From Angiostrongylus vasorum (lineage: Eukaryota > Nematoda > Chromadorea > Rhabditida > Metastrongylidae), in NCBI GenBank assembly GCA_018806985.1, contig JADANN010000458.1:1426001-1490000 (forward strand): a DNA stretch of 64,000 bases. Direction: 5' to 3'. The notes below the pieces were generated by a model. It worked only from the letters and a program-made list of their open reading frames with translations. It ran no database searches and was not told the origin of the DNA. Positions 11,670 to 24,198 of the stretch are shown here, piece by piece (the stretch's first letter is position 1; the number at the start of each line of letters is the position of its first letter). A program made the position numbers and the translations under genes.

Positions 11670-13824
11670 TAAGAGAGTTACACGCCCAGGATTCTACTTT
11701 GTTTTGAGGCAACAGATTTTTCGAAGAGTACTGAAGTGTTTAAAATTTACTCAAATTCCCGTCTGACTAAGTAATACTTGTAAATTACGAATCAGAGGCA
11801 ACCATCGTTCGGTAAACACTTCAGCCCTTGAGTGACGTAATGAGTGAATGTCGATAAGTAGGAGCGTTCCACTATCGGTGATGAAGTTCGACAAAAATCT
11901 TCTTTGCTTACGGAGAATTGGTTTTCTTTAGTGTCAAAGTAGTCAATAAACCTTTACAAAATCGAAGGTCCATTACAGGTGTGTTTTATAATCAAATGCA
12001 AGGCTACGATTTTGTCTATGATGTCGAGTGAGAAATACGTGTCCCAGATTTATGAGAATAAAGTGGCTTAGAACATAGTTTTAGGTGTATTTTCATTACA
12101 CCAGCCCCTACTTGGTGAAAAAATGTTGTGTAAGTGGGAGTTGTTTAAAACAGTAAGACCACGACTTTTCCACTTCAATCAGGTAAAGAAATTGGTAAAG
12201 CCCTTTTCTCATCAGTATTTATCTGGATGATGTAAAGAAATAGTTCAGTTATGGAACTACGCTTCTGCTCTCAATTGTTCAGCCTTTTTAGTTTTCTTCT
12301 TTTGCAAAAAATTTGCGCAATTCTGCAAGTGGACCGCGTCCACGCTCTTTGGAAAGGGTGGTGATGATCAAGAAGCACTAAGCACCTTTGCTTTACTCAA
12401 CAGGAATTCGAATACACTGGCATGCAATGGGTAACATGAACTAGTACTTCAATCACTTCATGAATTTTACGCACCAGAACGTGAACGATGTCTCCTAAAC
12501 CATAACCAGCACGGAAACGTTAAGCCGGACTTCTTAATTCGAAGCCTAAAAAACTCAGAGAATGTTGCGTTGGACTTCCCAGTTTGGAGCTCAGAAAACA
12601 ATCGTGTATTAGATATTTAGGGGAATGAGAGATATCGAATGAAAGACAGATGGCTCGATTAATTTATGAAAAAAAAGTTTAGGGCAGACGAAGTAGAAGA
12701 ATGGACGAATGGATACTGCGAGGATGCAAGTGTCTTACAGGATAACCTGCAGTGCGGGCTAACTTTTACTCGCCTTAACCAGCTATACCCACAGATGATA
12801 GCGGCCTATTATAGCAAAATAATAGCACATTCAAAAGTCATCATCCTCGATGAGGAACACCATGATGGATGATGTTGGTTTGACAAGAGTGACAACCGCT
12901 GAAAAGTGTTTCGGGTGCGTACAACTCATTAACACCGACAATCTAAGTATGCAGAAAGTTGGTCACGGATTTTCTTGGATTTGTTGCTGTCGTTTGATGG
13001 TTTGGAGCTTTCGTCTACGGAATTGGTTTTTGTTGTCTCTTCTTCCTACCAAGATGAAGTTCTGATCTTGTAGAGTGCATGAAACCTACCTTCTTCCTTT
13101 TTTTTAACTAAAGTAAGTGTTTACGCTTGCATCTGCTCCGATTCATCCCATTCAAAGTCGCAACATAAAGTGAAACCTAAATATCAACTCTGAAAGCTAA
13201 AATTATCACAAGAACTGGAAATTAGCACTGGATACTTGGCATGTGAAAAGATGGCTGGAGTAAAAAAAATTGTCTACGATTTAGTTTTAGGACTGTTTTC
13301 CAAAGCTCTTGTCAAGAGTACAATTAGTCATCCAATCTTCAGCTGAGGTTCTCCAAATCTCATTTCTAGCGACTTTCCAAACGATTGCCTGCGCAGACCT
13401 TATAATTTCCAAATAATTTTCATTGAAGAGCCTCACACTCGTTGCGAAATCGAGTAAAAATAGCCTCAGTTTTGTGAAAGCAAAAAGCCGTTCACTTCGT
13501 GCTTTTATTCCGTTTACTTGTTCTGCATTTAACTCAACATTGAAGCCTCCAGTTGTCTACAATTATCTCTTTCTCATGTTGATTCGCCTAGCCTTGGACG
13601 ATAAACTCTCCAACGCTGTGATTATTGGCAATTATTCGTTTGTGGAAAGCACTGAGATCTCGAGCGGAAATGAGAATTCTAGTTTATTTTTTTCCATTGT
13701 GGGATTCTCACTTGCAAAATTCTGGAATATCGCGTCAGTTCAAAAGTCCAAATCCAGTGCACTTAAAAATGGACTTAAACTACTTCCAAAAAGCGTGCGT
13801 ACTTTTTGTGTTTTGTATTTTTGC
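11670..13824. other. No gene recognised
   Basis: The longest open frame (13423-13836, +) is low in protein character. The opposite strand shows a short helical-looking stretch, but nothing identifiable. Confidence 0.5.
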
Positions 13825-13838
13825 AATGTTAATTGATA

Positions 13839-14131
13839 AATAAAAGGATAAAGCTCTCGGCGTTGATCTATCCCTGAGGGATGCGCCATGCATTCGACTT
13901 CATTAAGCATCGTTTGGAGGTGATTGAATGCCTATATGGCCTTTACAATGACTCGCAGTGGCGTAGCGATGTATCGAGCCAGTGCTGCTATCCTCCCAGA
14001 CGAGTCTGGTATCAATTTGTTGACCCCAGAGAGGTAGAAGACTTGGTGAGCCACGGGCGCAGGATCAATCCCATGAGTGCGTAGCCGGGCGTCTCCGACC
14101 ACTGCGCCACATGCGCCTTTGTGAAGTTGTT
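13839..14131 (-). repeat. SINE family B copy with target-site duplication
   Basis: A full element flanked by AATGTTAATTGATA (13825-13838) and AATGTTAATCGATA (14132-14145), a 14-bp duplication with one mismatch. The tRNA-like head is at the right end (- strand). Confidence 0.85.
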
Positions 14132-14145
14132 AATGTTAATCGATA

Positions 14146-15749
14146 CTACCGGCAAATAGCCTCTATCGCATTAGGTCATTAATTCAGCAGAAACTGCTAG
14201 CTCATTGTTCATATTTCTTCAGATTTCCTTATGAAGTGGCTTTTCTCTGCAAAGGTAGGTATATTATTTATAGAGAAACAAACATATTATTAGTTCAGCT
14301 CTCCAGTGATGAATAAAGTGGCACGAGAAGAACTATTCAATGGACAATGTGGAAATTCATTGCTTTGTTTTTCTCTTAAAATAATTCTGCCTCACTGAAT
14401 GCATCTTCATATGGTTCTATGAATTTTCTTAATAAATAACTAAAGTGCTGATTTTATTTCAAAGAGATTTCATGTACAACATATGGAAGAAAATGAGTGG
14501 AATTCATTCCGACTTCACCGACGACGTCGTTGGCAAAGCCTTGCAGCCAGTTCGCTCGTTTTCTGAGCTCTGAGTTTCTTGTTGGCAACTATAGGTCTAA
14601 TCACTCACTCCAGCCTCTGACTATTCCTGTAATGGATTTTCCCCTTTATTAGTGCTACCACTTTGGAACGGATATTATGAACAGTTGTCATGGGCTAATA
14701 TTCCACTACCTAGCCCATTCCCTACGGATTTGTGGTGAGAGCACATAAATTTTCCAGACTGAACGGAGTGAAAGGAAAAGTTCACTAAACATGTTGGGCG
14801 AGTTCATTTTTTTTCATGAAAACCGTAATATGAGACCAAACACTAAACTCTTTGACTCTTCGGACACGTTTCAGAACCTTGGTTTCTAAACTCTGAAAGT
14901 TCAGTAATTGATGATGTATACTCTCGAAGAGTACGAAAACTTTCCATTACACAGCACCTATAAAAGAAGTCTTCTTTCGCGTCGGGTCCGCAAAGCACAA
15001 CTAATCAACGCCACAAGGCAAATTTCCCACGGTCGTTTGTCGTATCCACCTATTCCTTGATTGCCATGTGAATATCCAAGCTAATCGGAATGAAATGGAC
15101 TCTGCTGCCCCCATAATAACTGGGCAAATATGCGAGATCAAAAGAAGTTCTTGCGGTTTTTCCAAACTGCCTTGTCCTTTTATTTGGTCATTTGATGATT
15201 TGTCGTTCCCTCATATAAGGCTAAGGCGCAAATGGCGATATAAAACCATTGCGAGAACAAAAAGAAAAAGCAAATTCTAGAACTTCATTCTGGAAAGGCT
15301 AAGACATCATTCTACGAATTTCTCCCTATGAGTAATAGCTAAAAAAAATTTCTTCAAATCTTTTCCCTTTTTACCATGTCGTCGCAAATTCCAGATATTT
15401 CGAATTGCTCATTTCTTGATGACCCTCCAGAAAGCTTTTCAAGCTGCTGGTGCTTAGGATTTCGATAAAAGTCAACGCTTTTGTTCTGAAATGAGTCCCC
15501 TTGCCAGTACATTCGTCTTCTTACATTGTCCACCGTCAATCGGTCAGGTGATAGCTTCTACCACAAGAACCACCTTTGTTCTGAAAAAAGGCAAAAGGCA
15601 TCAAACTACCTTCCAGTCTACACGGGCTAGCGAAATCTTTTATCGTGGTAGCATCTTGTATTATAGTGGTAACACTGTGACGATTCCAGAGAAAATCACG
15701 CTTGACCATCATTCGGCAAGTGACTGAGGAGATAAAGCAGGAGATCCTG
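14146..15749. other. No gene recognised
   Basis: Short ORFs on both strands around 15.07-15.75 kb. None matches a family I know, and no splice-consistent pair was found. Confidence 0.45.
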
Positions 15750-15903
15750 AAGTAGAGCACTCACACGAACTTGTCATCACAATCACCTACGCCGAGAAAT
15801 AAACACACTACTTTAACCTCATTAACAAGCTCGTATCTGAAGGCGCAGCGTTGTGGAAAGGTGAAACTCCCTCCATGGTGGTTAGTCAAGTAATAAAAAC
15901 ATC

Positions 15904-16650
15904 TTGGTTCATTTTCATTACCTCTCCTCTCACCCCTCTCACACGAAAAGGACGCTTGTAAGAAACATGTTTCGAACAGCAACCAATGTGTGCACGGGAA
16001 GAGAGCAGAGAGAGGAGTCCCGGAACTTGGCGCGGCAAATAGCCATTTCTAATGGCTACGAAACTGTTGCTCGGGACAGGTGTAGAGGAAATCCTGGGCC
16101 TCCAAACGATAACTCTAGCGATAAAATGATCCCGTTAATCCTACCCTTCATCTCAAATGATGTAAGTGCAGCTATAAAACGCTGCTTAAGAAGGGAGGGT
16201 CTAGAGGATTCGATAAACGTAGTTGAAGTGCCACCGAGTAATCTTAGTCGCCAGCTAGTTCGAAACCGCCTATATGACCGTCTGTGCGCAACGCAAAATT
16301 GCATAGTTTGCCCTAATGGTAGAGACGGTGATTGCATGAGCTCGGGTATAGTTTATCTGATCTCCTGTAAGGCGTGCGGAGACGAATACATTGGCGAAAC
16401 GGGCAGACCCCTCTGTGTCCGCATAAAAGAACACCTAGTTGGCAAACGTAAACCAAATACCCTACTAGGCACGCATAGGACCCAAAGACATAGCATGGAG
16501 GACTTTGAAGTACGTGTCACGATCCTCGCACAGGAATCGAGAACACAAGCGCGCAAAACTCTCGAGGCGTTCTGGATTAATTCCAGAAATCCGAAAATAA
16601 ACCGCAGGAAGAATGCCTCATTATCACGCGTGATATTGGGCAGTATATAA
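15904..16650 (+). pseudogene. GIY-YIG endonuclease domain of a Penelope-like retroelement
   Basis: Open for 248 codons without an ATG start at its beginning, so it is the C-terminal part of a truncated polyprotein. Features in order: the linker HPSHTKRTLVRNMF; the cysteine motif around QNCIVCPNGRDGDCMSSG; GIVYLISCKACGDEYIGETG, which is the GIY (here GIV) and YIG core; RPLCVRIKEH with the conserved Arg and the His; then a Lys/Arg-rich tail. In PLEs this domain nicks target DNA for target-primed reverse transcription. The core looks intact, but without the reverse transcriptase the copy cannot be autonomous. Confidence 0.85.
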
Positions 16651-16855
16651 GGCTGTTATTTTGATGGAAGGGGCATATTACGCTTCCATGTGAATTCTGT
16701 GCGGTCGGTCTCCACGCGACATACTCGTGGAAACTTCATAGAAAGCGGTGAGTGTGCAAAGCGGTGTTCAATGTGGTAGAAATCTTGGTTCAGCGTTTTC
16801 TCTGTTTAGTTATGGAGGTGTTTGGCAGAATAGATTGCTGTCAACTTAACCTTTC

Positions 16856-16896
16856 CAGGCTCTGAGGAAGGCGAAATCCGCCGAAACGTCAGCTTG
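16856..16896 (+). ncRNA. Hammerhead-ribozyme-like motif in PLE 3' region
   Basis: The parts run in hammerhead order. Stem I 5' strand CAGGCT; core CTGAGGA (fits C-U-G-A-N-G-A); stem II GGCG with CGCC closing the loop AAATC; GAAA; CG; the cleavage context TC; then AGCTTG, which pairs with CAGGCT over 6 bp with one G-U. One extra A lies between the core and stem II. Stem III is only AC/GT, so a dimeric fold through the self-complementary ACGT would be needed. PLEs are known to carry hammerhead motifs; activity here is inference. Confidence 0.5.
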
Positions 16897-17317
16897 TTCG
16901 TGAATTAAGAATAAAAGTAACACCTCGTGTTTGCTCAACAAGAATACGAAGAATCACTACAAAAACACCAACGCCAGAACTCTCGGATTCTGAAAGAAAT
17001 GCTTTTCTCAGATCTCCAAAGCGAAACCCCAGTGTGAAGCTCTGGTGTGTCGTGAGAAATAAAAGAGAGTTCGTAGACGTCTTCTTGGGCTAAATGACCG
17101 CGAATATCTAGAGGTCTGATGACACATATGATTCTGTTATATTAATCTTCAAGCATGCATGTTAGTGGTTTTCGACAATTTGATCGAGGCTTTCTTCATA
17201 TGGTCACAGAAACAGTTACAGAATAAGTGCACTTATAGGCTGAAAAAAATTATGTATTACTTGTGTATTTAAGGTCGATCTTCAAAAAATATTAAATACG
17301 TCGTAGATCGGCGATTT

Positions 17318-17490
17318 TTAGGCTTCTCCGTGAACATCGTTTAATCGCAGCCGATGTAGCCGGGAGGCAGCTTCTCGGACAAGTATAGTTCCAATTCTCC
17401 CACTACGGAGGGATGACGGCCCCCTTAAGCTTGTTGTGAGATCAAACCGGGCCCTGATGCACATGGAGCGGCGCCGCAACCAGGGCTCAC
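17318..17490 (-). repeat. tRNA-like SINE, related to families B/C
   Basis: On the - strand a B-box-like GGTTTGATCTC is followed by TCATCCCTCCGTAGTGGGAG and an ACTTGTCCGAGA stretch, a diverged version of the body shared by families B and C. Confidence 0.45.
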
Positions 17491-20400
17491 CGCCGTAACC
17501 TAAGGATACGAATTGCACTAGCACTGTTGTTCCAGGATTCCAGTGAGAAGCGACTCCACCAGCGTTCAAGGGCAATCATAAACAGACTAAAACTCCTGAA
17601 GGAGCGTCCAAATTCCAAAGTAAATTCGATTAATTTTTCAGACGAAGGATACAGAAAAAAAAATGTAATTAGTGAACGGAAGAAGTGCTGAGATTTCCAC
17701 AATATGTGATATCAGATCGTGTAATATGAATAAAAATACACCTGAGAGACATTCTTAGAAAAGCCGTCTTCCTTTGACGTCCCGTAGTCTATGGAACACG
17801 GGGCGGCTGAGTAGTCTTTTTCACATATCAATCATAGCCTTTATCTACCTATACAAGTGATTAGTTACTTCACTAGAGCGTACTTTTTTAATGAACTAGA
17901 AAATCTCATCGTTATGCGTCATCCTAATAAAAAAAAGCCTCCAATTCTTGCTATTAGATGTTATGGATCACTTTTTAAAGGGCACTTTTTAAATGAATGA
18001 GGTGAAGGAATAACCGATCTCGAAGTTAGTGCGAAACTATTTCCCCAAGGAATGTTGTCCAGACCATTTGTTTCGTCTTTCCCGCCACTGGCTCCCACGA
18101 AATTTCAAGAGTACACGTGGAAGACCATCGACCCGATAATCAGATATCTTCATAAAGATTCTTTAGATAAATACGATGTTCTCCGTGTTTCATGGACCAG
18201 GAGAAAGGACCGGACAAGTGTGGAATGAAGAAAGAACGAACTGAAATTACTAGCGCCCAAAGGGTAGCTTTTAATGGGTGCAGCAGATGACACGTGAATG
18301 TGCCAGATGTCCAGCACTTCATCGCCTTAATCCCAAAATTCCTTCAGTCTATTTCTAAAAGTTTTGAAAAAAATTTGTTAAGTTGATATCATCTTTAAAA
18401 TTCTTTTTACGTTTTCTTTTTTACGTTCTGTACGCCTACGCAAACATTGTCAATCCACAACAGATTGACTGCAATCGACATTCCAGTGATCGTAAGGGAA
18501 GCACATTGTTAGATCGCTCACCGCTGACTTCATCATCAACAACTTCGTTCACTTGCCGCGATCCACTTTTTTTCGATGAGAAGCAGGGAGGGTTCCACAT
18601 CGTTCTCCACCTCTGCAGTTTTTTTAGATGAAAGTTTCTTCTGTTAAGTTAAAAAATTGTGCTACATTGCATTATTCTGACCCCCCCCGAAGTTTTCTTT
18701 TGTTTGCAAAAAGTCGTTACAACCGTTTTACCCAGTTTCGCTCGTTGTTGGTTATTTTGAGCAATGGTTGCTCGTAATTATTTGCCTTGACAAAAAATGT
18801 CCAGTTGAGCAATTTGCTGGATTAAATCCTTGTTGGAAACGACCTATATTAGATCGTCTTATAAAAGATTGCCGGGAAGTCTCACTAGTCGGAATGGCTG
18901 GGGATCCGGTCAAAGGGAATCAGTGCTCCTAACGAGGTAGATCTCAGTTTAATGAGAACTACAAAGCATTAGCTTTCATGTCGCCATTAAGCCGGTTGAT
19001 TATCCTGAGGGTCCTGAAGCGCAGAAATTGTAAAACGGAGGAAAACACTAATCATACTCATTTGATTGTTGAGAGGTTTTAAGAAACCCTTTTCTAGTAC
19101 ACTCACGACAGACTTCATATTTAACCTGTACAATAATGTGCAGGCCTGCCTCCATTTGCTAGCAGCGGAGAAACGCTCGGTTTACTGCCAGATTGAACCA
19201 CAGGGATATCGTTGAAATACTTAAAGATTCATTGATGCAAAAGAGGCTGAAGACGTGAAAAAGATGGTCATAGATGGTTACCATTACGACGATGCAATCT
19301 GTGTACGGGAATCCTCACAAAAAGTTGGCGATTTCCATCAACAGCGATAATATTGTGTATAAAGTTGTTCCGTGTAAGAGATCATTTTTGAGTCCTCTAT
19401 TGTCTTGTTTAGAATTCTGGGCTATTCTGACATAATTATAAGGAAACTTTGATAGTTTTGAAGTAAACACTCTCTTTCAATACTCCATTAAAGTAGATAT
19501 TCAGAGGAGATGAGACACGTCGAACAATTGCAAACGCTAACCCCAGTTGCCCGGCCGAAATTTCCTTCTTCAACAGTGCTATGAAAACAATTAAGTGGAG
19601 CCATGAAACAAGGGTAAAGTAGTTATTCACTCACCAAGTACGTACACAGAAACAGCGAACTTAAATAACTAAATAAATTGCCAAAATCGTAGACAAGCTA
19701 GTTGATAGTTGTGACCCTCTCTGATGGTGACATTTGTTACTTTGAGAATAAGTAAGAGGGTGGATAGAGTGTTAGTGAGCAAAAGCAGTAATATAATAGC
19801 ACCCACTAAAAGATACTTATGTTCTCACTTAGATTTTGGAGAACTCGTCTTGACATCCCATGAGGGTCTTCTCTTATTCGTTTCTGTTGCTTTGTAACCG
19901 CTACCCATCAAGATCGTCAGCTCTCATGTAACTGCAGTTAAAATTTTACGTTCAGCTATCTCTCACGATTAGTACTCGTCGAGTGTTTTTTTTTCTGAAA
20001 ACTCTAACTGGACTTGTGCGTTCTCATATCATTACCACAAACAGTTGCGGGCTTCTGTGGGAAACTCGCACACCACGGATTAAACATGCCTTCTATCACT
20101 CTAGAGTCGACTAATTGTTAGCAAACTAGCCTGGGAGGACACTAGGACTGAAATGATACATCAGTAGACCACTGCAAGTCACTGTATAGGCAAAATATGC
20201 ATTCAATTGCCTCTACGATCCTTGCTAAAGTCAAATGCTTAGGAGATCTCACAGAGATTGATCACATCTGGGAGCCTCATTCTTTATTCTTAAATAAAAG
20301 TGTCTCATCTCGACGTAAAAAGCAACCATTTGCCGAGCCATTCGTATGAGGACTTTCATAAATTTTCTGATTTTCTTGGGTTTGTTTGGTTTTGCAGATA

Positions 20401-21419
20401 GGACTAGATTACATATAAGGACACTGTGTTTAAAGCTAAAAAACTTTTCCGAGGCTCCATTATCGATCGATACCTATCAAAAGCATCGCTATATCCTAGA
20501 CTTAGCAGTGATCCTTTTTAAAGGATTTTCCACCATGGCTTTTTTTCGGTCTTTTCTCTGAAAAAGAGAAGGCTGAAATGGTTTGTCTCACACGCTGGTT
20601 ACTTTCACGAGAACATTGAATGTTTTTTTTAACGATAATCCTTGTGCTGCATGGGAACGGTCCTAATAAGCTCACCAACTTCGTTTCCTACGTGGGAAAC
20701 CTACTCTATGAATCAAGACCTCATCGAAGAAAACAGCACTACTTACGAAATTTCTACAAACATCCTTGTCCTTTGTTCTCAGGTAGTCATCATTTTTCGC
20801 TAAATTGTTTCAGCTTGCTTTCTACTAGTCAAGCTTTTTACAGAACATTTCTTAACATCATTCCTTCGTACATTTTTTGCTCAGAATATGTTTGTTTATC
20901 CAATTTGTTTCTCATGATGCACCATACTAGTCTAAGAGCTCCTCTGATATGTTCACTCTCCAGTATGCATCGAAATTCCTTAAAGTAAAGTGTGAAAGCA
21001 TAAAGCTTCTGTACAATCATTTGCAGTGCCTGCCGTTTTCGACGATTTCTGAGTGTTTCAAAATGCTTTCATCAAGCTCTTCTGTCATCCGTCGTTGTTG
21101 TCATCAGTTTGACCAATCCTTCCATGTGATCACTGAACTCAGGATTCAGTAGCGAGCTTTCTTCTCAAGCACAGCTTTCAGCTGAGAACGTTGCCTGAAT
21201 ATTAAGTCTGACGCAGTGAAATCATCGGTAGTTATGGTTATAAGTTACGAATTACTATTTCAAAGAGCTGTATAAGCCAAAGAAGGCTTGTTTTCCAATT
21301 CCTACTTTTCCGATTTTATTACTGATGTTGGCAATGAAACACAATCACGGATTGAAATAAACGAATCTTAACAATTATTCAACCGCTCAGAGTCGCATAT
21401 AATTGTCAACCAAGTACGA
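17491..21419. other. No gene recognised, long AT-rich stretch
   Basis: About 3.9 kb without recognisable repeats or coding sequence. ORFs near 20.35-21.15 kb are rich in Phe, Leu and Ser in the manner of AT-rich non-coding DNA. Confidence 0.5.
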
Positions 21420-22010
21420 CTCTGAGCGGCTGTTCTTCCGCGGAGGGCTCTAAAGAAGGCGATTCTGCCGAAACGTCAGCTACGGTTGTGTTGTATGTGT
21501 GTTACTTACTTACTTGATACTTGAACGGCCCGTTCTCACTAGTTGTGCGGACCACAACATAAACACCATTTTTCGGGGATTTGCTGGTTAAGCCATTGTG
21601 GTTCCCTGGAATCCCCCAGGACAGCCTGGCCAGAGTCTGCCCCAGGTCGTCACCACCACGCGCTGTCGCAGCCCTTGTGGATCAGAGGGAGATTTGCCAC
21701 CATGCGACTTTGATGCCAGGACGGTGGTGGATCCTGGTATTGGTTTACTCTTAGCGAGGCTTCCTGATGGAAACGCCGGACTCCCTCAGCTTGGGAGACC
21801 CTGCCGGGGGGACAAATCCCACCGCTCTACATCGCAGACCGACATCCAGGAACACCTTCCAGCCACGATGAGGTGATAAACCGTTGGGAGGTGTATGTGT
21901 GTTATTGTATGGAAGCAAACGTATGCTATTTAACAACCTCGCGATTACTGAGAAAGAAAACGACGAATTTATAATCCAATACCGCGGTTAATAGAAAGTC
22001 GATCCTTGGA
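21420..22010 (+). mobile_element. PLE 3' end, interrupted by a family A element
   Basis: The left part has the 3' motif (GGCTCTAAAGAAGGCGATTC, then GCCGAAACGTCAGC). The right part from 21905 (GTATGGAAGCAAACGTATGC and following) is collinear with 46735-46850. The 387-bp family A element at 21505-21891 splits them. Confidence 0.8.
21505..21891 (-). mobile_element. Family A short element, copy 2 (nested)
   Basis: Flanked by a perfect 13-bp duplication TGTATGTGTGTTA (21492-21504 and 21892-21904). Reversed, it starts at CCTCCCAACGG and ends in a (TAAG)-type tail. The related PLE at 46.7 kb lacks it, giving an empty-site comparison. Confidence 0.9.
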
Positions 22011-22186
22011 ATTATTCAACCAATGGAGTTTACTCCTAACTTAAAGTTCATCCATTTTTTCTTTTTTTGCTCTTTTGGATTTCTGTGTCCTTGAAGAACG
22101 TGAATATTTTTTTCAATAGTGAAAATTACGACAAAAGCCCGGAAATTAGAATCTTTGATTTTCTATCCATTAGTAGCAATTAAGGG

Positions 22187-22548
22187 GGCGGATAGTACAT
22201 TGGTAGTGATGTCCGTCATCACGAGCATGGTGCTGGTGCTAGTTCGATTCCGCTCAGGGCCAGCCAAACCTCTCATCCCTCCGGGGTCGGGAAACTGCTA
22301 CCGGACTTGTCTGAAAAAAAATCACTCGCTGCAATCCAATTGGGAACGTCCAGCCTGGCTATCTCAGGAACCCAGGAAGAATTGTTCGACCAGTATTCTA
22401 CGACATTCAAGGTGAAATGAAAATCCTCAAGCAGCAACCAAAGCCACACTTTAAAGTTGGAGGACCTTGGTGGACAATGGATGCGAAGAAACGAATCGAA
22501 TGTGAGAAGTGCCGAGATCCGCACAGTAGACGTGAAGACGGGTCATAC
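22187..22548 (+). repeat. SINE family C copy 3
   Basis: A full copy: head GGGGCGGATAGTACATTGG, B box AGTTCGATTCCGC, body with CCTCCGGGGTCGGGAAACTG, end CACAGTAGACGTGAAGAC. The box sequences are the best preserved of the family. Confidence 0.85.
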
Positions 22549-22844
22549 AAAAATATGAAATAAAAAAATAGCAACAAATCCTGAAGGAGAAAAAATCTTG
22601 AGACAGCGGTCAAAATCAAGTAACCCATAAATCTATAATAAAAAAAATTGCAAAAGAAGGTCTTTTGTGCAACGATTTCCTTCACAAAGCAACAAGTTTC
22701 TTCGTCCTGATCCTTCTGATGCTTCTTCCATTTTTTTTTCTGTGGATGAGAGTGAACAATTCCCAAGGCTGACTCTTTATTAATCTCGCCATTGATCAGT
22801 AATTCAGCATTTTCTTGATGAGCAGACCGGAGGCTCCCAGTATA

Positions 22845-23335
22845 CCATTTATTTACAAAAGCTGACGTTCCGGTGATTTCGCTTTGTTGGGAGCATGGAG
22901 AGCTCAAATCGGCACGCAATCTACTCAGCCAAACACTTTCATAACCTAGGAAGAAAAAACTCAATACATAGATTTCTTTTGTTATTAGCAAGTCTTCCAC
23001 TTATTTGGTGGAGACCAGGCACACAGAGCAGTCCCTACATGAGCAAGGAATGTGGCCTGCCCAGGTCAAAAAAATTCGCCTGAGCTATGGCGTGAGGTCA
23101 TGCTTGTTCACAATGCACTTCTCCTTGCGGTTCACTTCTAGATTTTTGAATTTATCCAAAGTGCTGCAAGAGTCCCATGCGCTGATGGTTTGGAATTTGC
23201 GCTAATATAGCGACTTTTGCTTCAAAATCATCGCAGTTATGTCTTTGCGCCTAACGCGTGCCTAGCGTGGCTTTTTTGTTTCACTTTAAGTTTCCTATCT
23301 AAATGCTCTTTTAAATGGGCAGGGAGTTGTTTGGT
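22845..23335 (-). mobile_element. PLE 3' half, degenerate
   Basis: On the - strand it is collinear with 16.43-16.90 kb: the ILAQES/ALEAF coding part, the 3' untranslated part with TTATGAAAGTGTTTGGCTGA, and the 3' motif at 22868-22895. Stops are frequent. Confidence 0.7.
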
Positions 23336-23610
23336 CTTCTAACGTGAAACAGGTACACTATGCGGCCATATAAACTCTGTGGTTGGTGTCGTTCAACGAT
23401 TAGAATACTCATAGAAAAGGGTGAATGCTTAAAATAAAGCAGTTTGTCACGGGTTTGAAAATTAGGTGTTGAGTTTTCCCCACTGAGGTTATGGAAGTGT
23501 TCGGCTGACTAGATTATAATCAAGTTCACCCTTCGAGGCTCTGAAAGGAGCGGAATCACCAAAACTGTCATATTTTGTGAATAAATAGTGTTGTTACAAT
23601 CCTTTGTTTG
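23336..23610 (+). mobile_element. PLE 3' untranslated fragment
   Basis: Collinear with the non-coding tail after 16650, including TTATGGAAGTGTTCGGCTGA and a decayed 3' motif near 23540 (GAGGCTCTGAAAGGAGCGG). It abuts the previous copy head to head. Confidence 0.65.
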
Positions 23611-24099
23611 CTCGTCATGAAAGCAGTGAACTTAAGAGGATAAAACTTTGGAATTGAAACCATCTCAAATTCTCACCGTCAATAGAATGTTCTAGAATTT
23701 CCGGCTACATAGCTTTCAAAGCTGTAGATTTTAATTTTCGAGACCAGACGTTTTCCGACTATCTGGGTGATTGCTGCTTTCACCTGTCATCAACTTCCTT
23801 CTGCTTTGCTTCATTCCATCATCGTAACCAATCTGTTCGTACGAATATCCGATTGCGGAAACAAATGATGTGCATATATGATAACTTCCGCACATCATCG
23901 ACTAAAGCACGCTCATTCTCCATCGCTCATCGTACATTTCGGGCTCGTTCTCCTGCTCAACGCAACCGTGAACTCCCTCACTGATCTCTCACAGCACCCA
24001 GAACATATTCATAGGAGGAACTCTTCTTAAGAATCGTTGCTCAACAGTGATACTGCAGTGGCCATCTTGGTGTTCGTGATAACTAATGCTCCATTCTCA

Positions 24100-24198
24100 G
24101 AGCCAACTTCCTCTGGGCTGATTGATAATTCACTGTTTTCCTCGATAATCTGTAATATCAACCTCCTGCCTGCTTATCGAAGAAAAACAGTGAATCAT
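24100..24198. repeat. Hairpin-bearing insert flanked by direct repeats
   Basis: Direct repeats TAATGCTCCATTCTCA (24084-24099) and TAATGCTCCATACTCA (24199-24214) flank a 99-bp segment. Inside are inverted arms of about 25 bp (24124-24148 and 24174-24200) sharing ATTCACTGTTTT. It may be a small insertion with its target duplication. Confidence 0.5.

Larger units (their letters stand above)
15750..16965 (+). mobile_element. 5'-truncated PLE
   Basis: The best preserved Penelope-like copy here. A recognisable reading frame starts near 15885. The last residues of a reverse transcriptase (SNKNIL, read past a TAG) lead into the linker HPSHTKRTLVRNMFRTA and the GIY-YIG domain. After the stop at 16650 comes about 310 bp of 3' region with the hammerhead-like motif at 16856-16896. 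No reverse transcriptase core was seen upstream, so the element is truncated. Confidence 0.8.

Noticed and set aside
13423..13836. 137-codon + strand ORF
   Set aside because: Ser/Leu/Lys-rich composition, no splice or start context and no motif; typical of the reverse side of AT-rich DNA.
20620..21152. Overlapping ORFs of 60-122 codons near 20.6-21.15 kb
   Set aside because: They occur on both strands with low-complexity Phe/Leu/Ser content and no family resemblance.
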